Part shown: one piece after another, positions 15,641 through 21,843 of the stretch | Position numbering within the stretch: the stretch's first letter is position 1 | How the letters are laid out: each line of letters opens with the position of its first letter | From: Clostridiaceae bacterium | GTDB lineage: Bacteria > Bacillota > Clostridia > Oscillospirales > Acutalibacteraceae | Reading direction: 5' to 3' | NCBI GenBank assembly: GCA_016293225.1 | Contig: JAEDEQ010000010.1 | Location: 1 to 35,291 of the forward strand | DNA length: 35,291 bases | The notes under the pieces: model-generated | What the model saw: the letters and a program-made list of their open reading frames with translations, nothing else | The model's database searches: none | What the model was told of the DNA's origin: nothing | Translations under genes and position numbers: made by a program

Positions 15641-16369
15641 ATGAATAATATAATTCAATTTCCGAAGCAAAGAGCCGATTTGATGCTTTTATCATACAAA
15701 AAGTATGCAACCGCTTCAACGTATAAAAGCAATCATGAACCGTGCTGCGCCGTTGATGAAAATAAAAAGACCTACTGGTCGTCTGCAAGCGGACTTGCCG
15801 GCGAATGGTTTCAGATTGATCTCGGCACATTAAAATCAGTTTATGCAGTTCAAATCGGCAGTGAGCTTACTGCCTGCTGCAAGCTTTACGGCAGTGCAGA
15901 CGGCAAACACTTTTCGCTTCTTTTTGACGGAACGGCCGGTGGAAGCCTGTTTGACGGCCTTATTGTTTTTGAGGGCGAAAAGAGACTTAGATTTTTAAAG
16001 CTTGAATTTGCCTCTGATGTTTCAGATTGTTTTTTGCTTGTTGATTTCAGAGTATTTGGCTTCGGCAACGGTAATGTTCCGCAAAAGGTTGAAAATCCGT
16101 TTGCTTTTAAATCGTCAAATACTCAGGCGACAGTTTGCTGGAACAAGGTCAGCACTGCTGTCGGATACAATGTCCGCTTCGGTTCCGACCCCGAGCAGCT
16201 TTATAACAGCAAATCGGTATATAATGCCGACAGTCTGAGCTTTGATTTCCTTTCAAATGAAATATGTTTTTATGCGGTTGATTCGTTTAATGAAAACGGT
16301 GTGACCAAAGGTGACATAAATATAATAAATGCTGTTACAGACAATAAAAAAATCCGCCGTGTTCATTAA
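15641..16369 (+). CDS. Stand-alone F5/8 type C (CBM32-like) plus Fn3-like protein, no signal peptide
   Basis: A 242-residue carbohydrate-binding-type protein with no catalytic domain. Seen: a discoidin/CBM32-like domain over about residues 18-145 opening YATASTYKSNHEPCCAVDEN and then KKTYWSSASGLAGEWFQIDL, which closely resembles the C-terminal modules of clostridial GH43-type glycosidases. A shorter Fn3-like domain (about 155-235, with ATVCWNKVSTAVGYNVRFGS) follows. There is no signal peptide or membrane segment, so the product should be cytoplasmic unless exported by another route. It has its own promoter, a strong SD and a terminator, so it is a deliberate gene, not a leftover 3' fragment. 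Its origin as a detached glycosidase C-terminus is inference; the ligand is unknown. Confidence 0.72.
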   Translation: MNNIIQFPKQRADLMLLSYKKYATASTYKSNHEPCCAVDENKKTYWSSASGLAGEWFQIDLGTLKSVYAVQIGSELTACCKLYGSADGKHFSLLFDGTAGGSLFDGLIVFEGEKRLRFLKLEFASDVSDCFLLVDFRVFGFGNGNVPQKVENPFAFKSSNTQATVCWNKVSTAVGYNVRFGSDPEQLYNSKSVYNADSLSFDFLSNEICFYAVDSFNENGVTKGDINIINAVTDNKKIRRVH

Positions 16370-16389
16370 CGGAACACAGCGGTTTTTTT
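16354..16389. terminator. Bidirectional terminator between the CBM32-like gene and the small hydrolase
   Basis: CCGCCGTGTTC (16354-16364) pairs with GAACACAGCGG (16372-16382) with one C-A mismatch, followed by seven T on the plus strand. On the minus strand the stem is also followed by a T-run (complement of the A-run near 16346-16352). The stop codon of the plus-strand gene (16367-16369) lies in the loop. Confidence 0.88.
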
Positions 16390-16395
16390 ATGCAG

Positions 16396-17925
16396 TTATA
16401 CGTTAAAAATTTTTCTGAACCATATTGCCATCAGTTCAAAAAACTCAACAATGGCGTCGATGAAAGTCTCGCGTTTTTCCTCCTCGGGAGTTGTTTTGCG
16501 TTGATCGGGAATTATTCCGCTGACATTGTCAAAGCGAAGAAACTGCGGATATTTTTCATATGTGTCAACGGTCATTTGCTCCTTTGAATAGAGGACGGCG
16601 TCCATGAGTGCATAGAGGTCATCGTGGAACTGCTTATGGCGGTAATTTTTTACAAACCATGTCTGTTTCGGAAAAAGGCAGGTTGAAGCGTCAATGGTCC
16701 GGTCAGGCGAAATGCTGTTTTTGTCCGCCGAGGCAAGGTAACTTCTGCCGAGTGTTTTTCCGTATTTTGCAGTTGTGGCGCCGAGCGAGGTATATTTTGT
16801 ATCAACAACTCCGTCTGTCATGCAATACCACGAGGAGCTGACGGGAATTGCGCTGTAACCGTAGCAGGAGAAAACACCGAGGTTACAGTTTTTGTTTGTT
16901 TCAAGGAAAATTTCAGTTCTCTTTTCCCTGACGGCAACGCGGTAATTTTCAATTTTTTCAATCAAACCGCTGTAGTCATTTCCGTCGTCTTTAAAAATAT
17001 GTTCAAAAACATAATTTTCTGCCGCGTCAATATATTCGTCCGGAACCATTGCCCACATTGTCGGCCATGTTCCGAAAAGCGGGATAAGAAAGTCATTGAG
17101 CAGACTTTGATACGCCTTTGAAAAAGCGGAATCACTAAGATTAAGCAGCGCGTCAGCAACACCGGTGCGATTGAGCAGGGAAAAAGCAACAGCTTTCAGA
17201 TTTTCATATTCCGAATCCATAAAAAGGTACTTTAAAAAGTTTTCAATCGAATCGCCCTTCAGGGTGAAATCTCCGCTCATCAGCTCCCCGAGGAAGGTTG
17301 TTCCCTGTCCGGCCGAGGAAACAAAGAAAACGCTTTGCAGCTTTTCGCAGCCGTATTTTGCAAGGTATGCGTTTGTTATAACGCCGCCGCATGAGTGGGC
17401 GGAAAGCGCAATTTTTTCGCAGCCGCTTGCTTCAAGAACATAATCAATAAATCTCGCAAGCTCATCAGCGGTTTTAAGAGGATCAAGACGCCAGTCATAA
17501 TAGAAATCAAGACAGCTGTTCTTTTTAATTTGGTTTTTTGCAGGCCAAATAAAATCAATTCCCGTTTTGTTATCAAGTTCGCCGGAGGAGTTCAGCGCAA
17601 AGGGCGCAAAAAGATCTTTTAACTCCGGAATTAATATTTTTTCAAGAAAATCACCGTTTAAGGTTACAAGTGATTTTATCATTGGATCGCTTTCTTTTTG
17701 CATCAGATTAAGAAAGCGTCCGTCCGAAATAGGCCAGCGTACATCAGATTTCACATTGTCCGTATTTTCATAAACTGTTGTTCCGAACAGTCCGACAACA
17801 TTGACCTGTGGGACGTTCTTTTCAATTTTAATTTCATTTTCCGCAGCGAAAGCAAAGCTGAACTGTGAAAGCATTAAAAGAGTAAGAAAGACGGCAAGAA
17901 GCTTTGAACATAAATTTCTTTTCAT
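16396..17925 (-). CDS. Secreted LCAT/lipase-like alpha/beta hydrolase (small)
   Basis: Paralogue of the hydrolase at 13276-15366, 509 residues. Seen: signal peptide ending SFAFAAE; LDFYYDWRLDPLKTADELAR with DWR at 144-146, the LCAT hallmark; nucleophile elbow LSAHSCGGVITN with Ser178; and a conserved C-terminal block TIDASTCLFPKQTWFVKNYR then HKQFHDDLYAL that matches its paralogue and probably supplies the catalytic His. It lacks the Ig-like C-terminal extension and ends in a short amphipathic segment (FFELMAIWFRKIFNV) that could associate with membrane. SD GAGAGGTG precedes the ATG, and the start overlaps the stop of a 19-codon ORF. Extracellular lipid or ester hydrolysis is inferred; substrate unknown. 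Confidence 0.8.
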   Translation of the reverse strand: MKRNLCSKLLAVFLTLLMLSQFSFAFAAENEIKIEKNVPQVNVVGLFGTTVYENTDNVKSDVRWPISDGRFLNLMQKESDPMIKSLVTLNGDFLEKILIPELKDLFAPFALNSSGELDNKTGIDFIWPAKNQIKKNSCLDFYYDWRLDPLKTADELARFIDYVLEASGCEKIALSAHSCGGVITNAYLAKYGCEKLQSVFFVSSAGQGTTFLGELMSGDFTLKGDSIENFLKYLFMDSEYENLKAVAFSLLNRTGVADALLNLSDSAFSKAYQSLLNDFLIPLFGTWPTMWAMVPDEYIDAAENYVFEHIFKDDGNDYSGLIEKIENYRVAVREKRTEIFLETNKNCNLGVFSCYGYSAIPVSSSWYCMTDGVVDTKYTSLGATTAKYGKTLGRSYLASADKNSISPDRTIDASTCLFPKQTWFVKNYRHKQFHDDLYALMDAVLYSKEQMTVDTYEKYPQFLRFDNVSGIIPDQRKTTPEEEKRETFIDAIVEFFELMAIWFRKIFNV

Positions 17926-17981
17926 TGCTTTTCACCTCTCATCTGAAAATACTGTGCCGTACGGTTGTTTTTCTTCTTCAT
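17922..17981 (-). CDS. 19-codon leader ORF coupled to the small hydrolase
   Basis: Reads MKKKNNRTAQYFQMRGEKQ and stops in an ATGA overlap with the hydrolase start. It has a better Shine-Dalgarno (AAGGAGG, 17997-17991, 9 nt before its ATG) than the hydrolase. No homology is recognised. It could be a translation-coupling leader peptide or simply a device to bring ribosomes to the hydrolase start. There is no repeated amino acid that would suggest classical attenuation. Confidence 0.5.
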   Translation of the reverse strand: MKKKNNRTAQYFQMRGEKQ

Positions 17982-17995
17982 TTTCGTATTCCTCC

Positions 17996-18033
17996 TTATA
18001 GGGTCAACGACTGTGACCTTATAAAAAATTATA
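17996..18033 (-). promoter_or_regulatory. Dyad (candidate operator) at the small-hydrolase promoter
   Basis: Minus strand: TTATAAGGTCA, 7-nt spacer, TGACCCTATAA (18024-17996); arms match at 10 of 11 positions. A TATAAT -10 box (18033-18028) lies just upstream, so the dyad covers the predicted start and abuts the SD of the leader ORF. No good -35 is visible. It could act as a DNA operator or as an RNA hairpin next to the SD. Confidence 0.45.
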
Positions 18034-18137
18034 ACGGGAAGATAAGAACAATTTTTGCACAGTCTTTAAGGAAGCATACAAAATCTGGAATTCAGAGCAG
18101 ATTTTCGCCGATAAAACGCTGAAACGAAATAAAACAA

Positions 18138-18170
18138 CCGCCGCGCAAAGAGAAGTTCTCAGCGCGGCGG
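18138..18170 (-). terminator. Terminator hairpin of the OYE-alkD operon
   Basis: CCGCCGCGC (18138-18146) pairs perfectly with GCGCGGCGG (18162-18170). On the minus strand the stem is followed by TTGTTTTATTT. It starts 14 nt after the alkD-like stop codon. Confidence 0.8.
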
Positions 18171-18183
18171 TAAAATTATGCAA

Positions 18184-18876
18184 TTAGCGTTTCAGCGTTC
18201 TTAAATATTGCTTTTGCTCATCGGAAATGCGATAGCTTTCAACAGCCTTTTGAATGGTTTTGTTGTGAACCCAAACGGGAAGAACATTGCTTTTAAGCAA
18301 AGCCAAGGTTTCGTCATACTGCTTTGCAAGCGCCGTTGCAAAAAACCATGCCTGCATCATTCTGACGTAATATTCCTCGCTTGAAACATTTGCAACAAGC
18401 ATGAGATATTCTTTTGAAAAGCCGTCGTCAAGGAAATGCGTCATCAGCATTTTAACGGCAAATCTTACGGTATATTCGTCACTGCTGACGAGCCATTGGC
18501 GAATCCTTTCAAGCAGGAAAGCTTTGTTCTTTTTAAAGCATTTTGGGGAAAAGCTGTCGCAGACCTCCCAGTTCGTAATATAAGGCAAAAACTTTTCGGT
18601 CTCTTCAATAACTTTCGGAAATTCCTTCATCTGCTCGATAAGCATTGCATGAATAAAATTTTCCTCATGGTATCTGTGCGGCAAGGCGGAAAGAAAAGCT
18701 TCATATCCGCTCTCTTTAAAAAGCACTTTAGCAAGCTTGCGCAAATCGGGCTTTCTGACTCCTATGACTGTTGACGGGTCAACGGTCGGTATCAGCCTTT
18801 GATCAAATTCCTTGTATTTGATATCCTGCAGTGCAAAAAGTGATGAAATGACCTTTTCTTCAAATGCTTCCACCAA
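18184..18876 (-). CDS. AlkD-like DNA alkylation repair protein
   Basis: HEAT-like-repeat DNA glycosylase family that removes alkylated purines such as 3- and 7-methylated bases. Seen: 230 all-helical residues; residues W103, D107, R138 and W177 fall where Bacillus cereus AlkD has its W109, D113, R148 and W187 (NWEVCDSF, YTVRFAVK, MQAWFFATA), so the active-site set looks intact. Start TTG at 18876, or GTG at 18873, with SD AAGGAG overlapping the stop of the upstream OYE gene 10 nt away. That tight spacing means co-transcription and probably translational coupling with the flavoenzyme. Length is normal for the family. Activity is inferred from conserved positions. Confidence 0.88.
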   Translation of the reverse strand: MVEAFEEKVISSLFALQDIKYKEFDQRLIPTVDPSTVIGVRKPDLRKLAKVLFKESGYEAFLSALPHRYHEENFIHAMLIEQMKEFPKVIEETEKFLPYITNWEVCDSFSPKCFKKNKAFLLERIRQWLVSSDEYTVRFAVKMLMTHFLDDGFSKEYLMLVANVSSEEYYVRMMQAWFFATALAKQYDETLALLKSNVLPVWVHNKTIQKAVESYRISDEQKQYLRTLKR

Positions 18877-18886
18877 AATGTACTCC

Positions 18887-20941
18887 TTAAAGCTTCATCG
18901 CAACGTCCCATGCGCCCCAGATAACCGTGCGCAGATTGCCGATTCTGTCGGCGTCGCCGATAACATGAATGTTCTTGCCCCCGGCAGCAAGCGGTGAGGG
19001 AATATAGCCTACAGAAAGAATTACGCTGTCTGCTTCAATTTTGAAGGTCTTGCCGTTTTTGTCCGTTGCCATGATTCCGTCGGGAAGAACCTCGCCGAGC
19101 TTTGTTTCAAGGTATACCGGAACCTTATTGGTCTTAAAGAAGTCGCGCAGGAAGCTGGAGTTTGCAAGGCAAACGCCCTTGACTGCAACAAGATCGTCCT
19201 TCATTTCAACAATTATCGGCTTCTTGCCGTGGAGGTAGAGGTCATATGCAATTTCGCAGCCGGTAAGTCCGCCGCCGACAATTACAACGGTATCGCCAAC
19301 GGTCTTTTCGCCAAGCAGGAACTCCGTTGCGTCCATTGCAAGCTCAGCGCCCTTAACGGGAATTTTGCGCGCCTTTGAGCCTGTTGCAATAATAACTTCG
19401 TCAGCGCCGAGAGAGTTTACGTCTTTAACCTCGGTGCCGAGCTTGACAGTGATGGGAAGCTTTGCAATTTCCCTCTTGTACCATTCAATAAGATCTCTGT
19501 CCTTTTCTTTATATGAGGGAGCGGCCGCAGCAATGAAGATACCGCCGAGCTTGTCGCTCTTTTCATAGATAGTTACCTTGTGACCGCGAAGAGCGAGAAC
19601 TCTTGCGGCTTCCATACCGCCGATGCCGCCGCCGATAACGGCGATATTTTTGCTCTTTGCGGCTTTAACAATCTTATACTTTTTGCTCTGCATGGTCTGC
19701 GGATTGAGGGCGCAGCGAGCCATATGAGCTGAATCGCCGAAGTCCTGATCATTTGCGTGTCCCTTGTAGTGAGCCATGTTGAAGCAGCCGTTGTGGCAGC
19801 AGATGCAGGGGAGAATATCTTCAAGCTTATTGTTCATAAGCTTTGTTATCCATTCGGGGTCGGCAAGGAACTGACGGGCAACGCCCATTGCGTCGATCTT
19901 ACCGTCTTCAATGGCTTTTGCGGCAACGTCGGGCTCCATTCGTCCTGCGCAGACAACGGGAATATCAATAAATTTGCGGATATGAGCAACATCGTCAAGG
20001 TTGCAGTTCTGCGGCATATACGCCGGCGGATGACACCAGTACCAGGCGTCATATGTACCGTTGTCGGCGTCAAGCATATCGTAGCCCGCGTCCTGAAGAT
20101 ACTTTGCAGCCTTTTCGCTTTCCTCCATATCTCTGCCGACCTCGGTATAGCCTTCTTCACCGGGAAGAGCGCCGTAGCAGAAATCCTTGGTCTTTGAAAG
20201 TACCGAATAACGAAGCGAAACGGGGAAGTCTTTTCCGCAAACCGCCTTAACGCGCTTAACAATCTCAACCGGGAAACGGTAACGGTTTTCAAACGAACCG
20301 CCGTATTCATCGGTGCGCTTGTTTGTATATTTCATTGTGAACTGGTCAATGAGATAGCCTTCGTGAACGGCATGAATTTCAACGCCGTCAACGCCTGCTT
20401 CCTTGCAAAGAGCGGCGGTTTTTGCAAAAGCCTCAACAATTTCGTCAATCTCTTTTTTGGTAAGGGCGCGGCAATTAACATTCTCTGCCCAGCGTGACGG
20501 AAGCTCGCTCGGGCTTGCGCAGAGATAGCTGAGATCAACCACGGGCTTCATGAGCGTACGAAGCGGTGTATTGTACAATTTTGCAAGGTGATCGGTGATT
20601 GCAAACGAGCGTCCGAAGCCTGCGGTGAGCTGAACAAAAAGCTTTGCGCCGGTCTTGTGCAGTTCGTCCATGAAGACCTTGAGGTCCTTGAACATTTTTT
20701 TGTTCTGATAGAGCCAGCGGTTGCCGATGGTGTCCTTCAGCGGAGCAATTCCGGGAATGATAAGACCGACATTATTCCTGGCTCTTTCAAGGAAGAAGTT
20801 GGCGGCTTCCTTGTCAAAATGATTCGGCTCCATCCAGCCAAAAAGCGAAGTTCCGCCCATTGGGCAAAGAACGATTCGGTTTTTGATTTCAACGTTTCCA
20901 ATCTTCCAGGGAGTAAAGAGCGCTGAGTATTCTGAATTCAT
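18887..20941 (-). CDS. Old Yellow Enzyme-type NADH:flavin oxidoreductase / FAD reductase (BaiCD / dienoyl-CoA reductase family)
   Basis: Large three-part flavoenzyme (684 aa) of the 2,4-dienoyl-CoA reductase / enoate reductase / BaiCD family, which reduces activated C=C bonds using NAD(P)H through FAD, a [4Fe-4S] cluster and FMN. Seen: TIM-barrel FMN domain (about 1-370) with NRIVLCPMG, EIHAVHEGYLIDQFTMKYTN and DEYGGSFENRYRFPVEIV; cluster cysteines CICCHNGC near residue 377 and a fourth in ARCALNP near 409; a FAD/NAD domain with IAVIGGGIGGMEAARV and VVIVGGGLTGCEIAYD. The gap between the third and fourth cysteines is about 23 residues, longer than the usual 11-12 but similar to BaiCD. Candidate substrates include enoates, bile acids, steroids or bilirubin; none can be chosen from sequence. 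ATG preceded by GAGAGGAG. Confidence 0.9.
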   Translation of the reverse strand: MNSEYSALFTPWKIGNVEIKNRIVLCPMGGTSLFGWMEPNHFDKEAANFFLERARNNVGLIIPGIAPLKDTIGNRWLYQNKKMFKDLKVFMDELHKTGAKLFVQLTAGFGRSFAITDHLAKLYNTPLRTLMKPVVDLSYLCASPSELPSRWAENVNCRALTKKEIDEIVEAFAKTAALCKEAGVDGVEIHAVHEGYLIDQFTMKYTNKRTDEYGGSFENRYRFPVEIVKRVKAVCGKDFPVSLRYSVLSKTKDFCYGALPGEEGYTEVGRDMEESEKAAKYLQDAGYDMLDADNGTYDAWYWCHPPAYMPQNCNLDDVAHIRKFIDIPVVCAGRMEPDVAAKAIEDGKIDAMGVARQFLADPEWITKLMNNKLEDILPCICCHNGCFNMAHYKGHANDQDFGDSAHMARCALNPQTMQSKKYKIVKAAKSKNIAVIGGGIGGMEAARVLALRGHKVTIYEKSDKLGGIFIAAAAPSYKEKDRDLIEWYKREIAKLPITVKLGTEVKDVNSLGADEVIIATGSKARKIPVKGAELAMDATEFLLGEKTVGDTVVIVGGGLTGCEIAYDLYLHGKKPIIVEMKDDLVAVKGVCLANSSFLRDFFKTNKVPVYLETKLGEVLPDGIMATDKNGKTFKIEADSVILSVGYIPSPLAAGGKNIHVIGDADRIGNLRTVIWGAWDVAMKL

Positions 20942-20985
20942 TGGTTTTTCTCCTCTCTGAATTAATTTTTTACACTTATATCTGT

Positions 20986-21031
20986 ATTAGTCAGACAAAT
21001 CAATTATATTCTTTTGGCCTTTTATTGTCAA
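20986..21031 (-). promoter_or_regulatory. Consensus SigA promoter with palindromic operator for the OYE-alkD operon
   Basis: Minus strand: TTGACA (21031-21026), 17-nt spacer, TATAAT (21008-21003), a perfect SigA consensus. Immediately downstream a 15-bp palindrome, ATTAGTCAGACAAAT on the plus strand (20986-21000; arms 6 of 7 matched), covers the predicted start site. That arrangement is typical of a TetR/MarR-type repressor site. No regulator gene is present nearby in the window. Confidence 0.75.
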
Positions 21032-21066
21032 TCGTTTTTCAACACTGAACTGCGTTTTATTGTGCG

Positions 21067-21792
21067 TCAGTCGTGTCGGGTATCGTCGTCAAAGCACTCG
21101 CAGAAGCGGCAGGCGAACGACGGCTCCTCGTTATTCGCATACAAGTGACTGATATCGCCGAACGAAAGAATCCTGAACGCAGCAATACCTTTTCTCCGCT
21201 CTTCGGTAACAACTGTTGTTACCGAGGTTGTGAGAGCGGCAAAGTTATGCCAGAACGGCATCGGGCTGACGGAAAGCAGGTGTGAAAGAATAACACATTC
21301 AACGCCGAAATGGCAGAACAGCGCTATTGTATCGTGGTTCGGTTCAGTGACCTTGAAAATTCTTCCGCTGTGCTGATATCCGTGCTTTGAAAGAAGCTCG
21401 TCCAGACCGCGCACAACCTTTTGATATTCCTCTCGAACATTAGTGCCTTTCATCATTGCGCAGTTGTACCATTCGTCCGTATACAGGCCGTCAAAACAAG
21501 TCCAGTCTTGGGGCAGCCTGTCCCAGCAGATATCCTTGAAAAGACCGGAGCCGACTCTTCCCTCAAACTCTCTGAGCCACGGCAGCACGGTAATTTCCCT
21601 GCCGAGTGTTTTTGTTGCAAGCTTTGCGGTCTTTTTTGCCCTGCCGAGCGGTGAAGAATAGATGAAATCGGGGTTGAGCTTTTCAATTCTTTTGCAAAGC
21701 AGCAAAGCCTCGCGTTTTCCTTTTTTTGTCAGCGAATCTTTAATATAATCGGGATCCCCGTGTCTGATAATTAAAAGCTGCAAGCAAACCAA
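21067..21792 (-). CDS. Histidine phosphatase family protein (phosphoglycerate-mutase-like)
   Basis: Cytoplasmic phosphatase of the branch-1 histidine phosphatase superfamily. Seen: the phospho-accepting LLIIRHGDPDY near the N-terminus, YSSPLGRAKKTAKLA with the second Arg, LREFEG with the acidic residue, and FCHFGVECVILSHLL with the second catalytic His. 241 residues with a cysteine-rich end (FACRFCECFDDDTRHD). There is no ATG: TTG at 21792 or, closer to the family's usual start, TTG at 21783, neither with a strong SD. It lies downstream of the YfhO gene on the same strand and may rely on its transcript. The substrate is unknown. Confidence 0.88.
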   Translation of the reverse strand: MVCLQLLIIRHGDPDYIKDSLTKKGKREALLLCKRIEKLNPDFIYSSPLGRAKKTAKLATKTLGREITVLPWLREFEGRVGSGLFKDICWDRLPQDWTCFDGLYTDEWYNCAMMKGTNVREEYQKVVRGLDELLSKHGYQHSGRIFKVTEPNHDTIALFCHFGVECVILSHLLSVSPMPFWHNFAALTTSVTTVVTEERRKGIAAFRILSFGDISHLYANNEEPSFACRFCECFDDDTRHD

Positions 21793-21802
21793 CTCATTAT
21801 AA

Positions 21803-21836
21803 TTTGTCCCACCGCATTATTTTTCGGTGGGACAAA
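21803..21836 (-). terminator. Strong hairpin without T-tract between the YfhO and phosphatase genes
   Basis: TTTGTCCCACCG (21803-21814) pairs perfectly with CGGTGGGACAAA (21825-21836): 12 bp with a 10-nt loop, starting 7 nt after the YfhO stop. On the minus strand it is followed by TTATAATGAG, not a T-run, so it is either a poor terminator or an mRNA processing or stability element. Confidence 0.5.
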
Positions 21837-21843
21837 GCTTATA

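Noticed and set aside
18080..18105. Inverted repeat AAAATCTG-N10-CAGATTTT between the alkD terminator and the small-hydrolase promoter
   Set aside because: A real 8-bp repeat, but AT-rich, without a T-tract, and with no gene or promoter box it clearly serves.
21796..21801. Minus-strand TATAAT just before the phosphatase start
   Set aside because: It lies only 4 nt before the TTG at 21792, too close for a normal leader, and no -35 box is present at the right distance; the region is inside the flank of the 12-bp hairpin.
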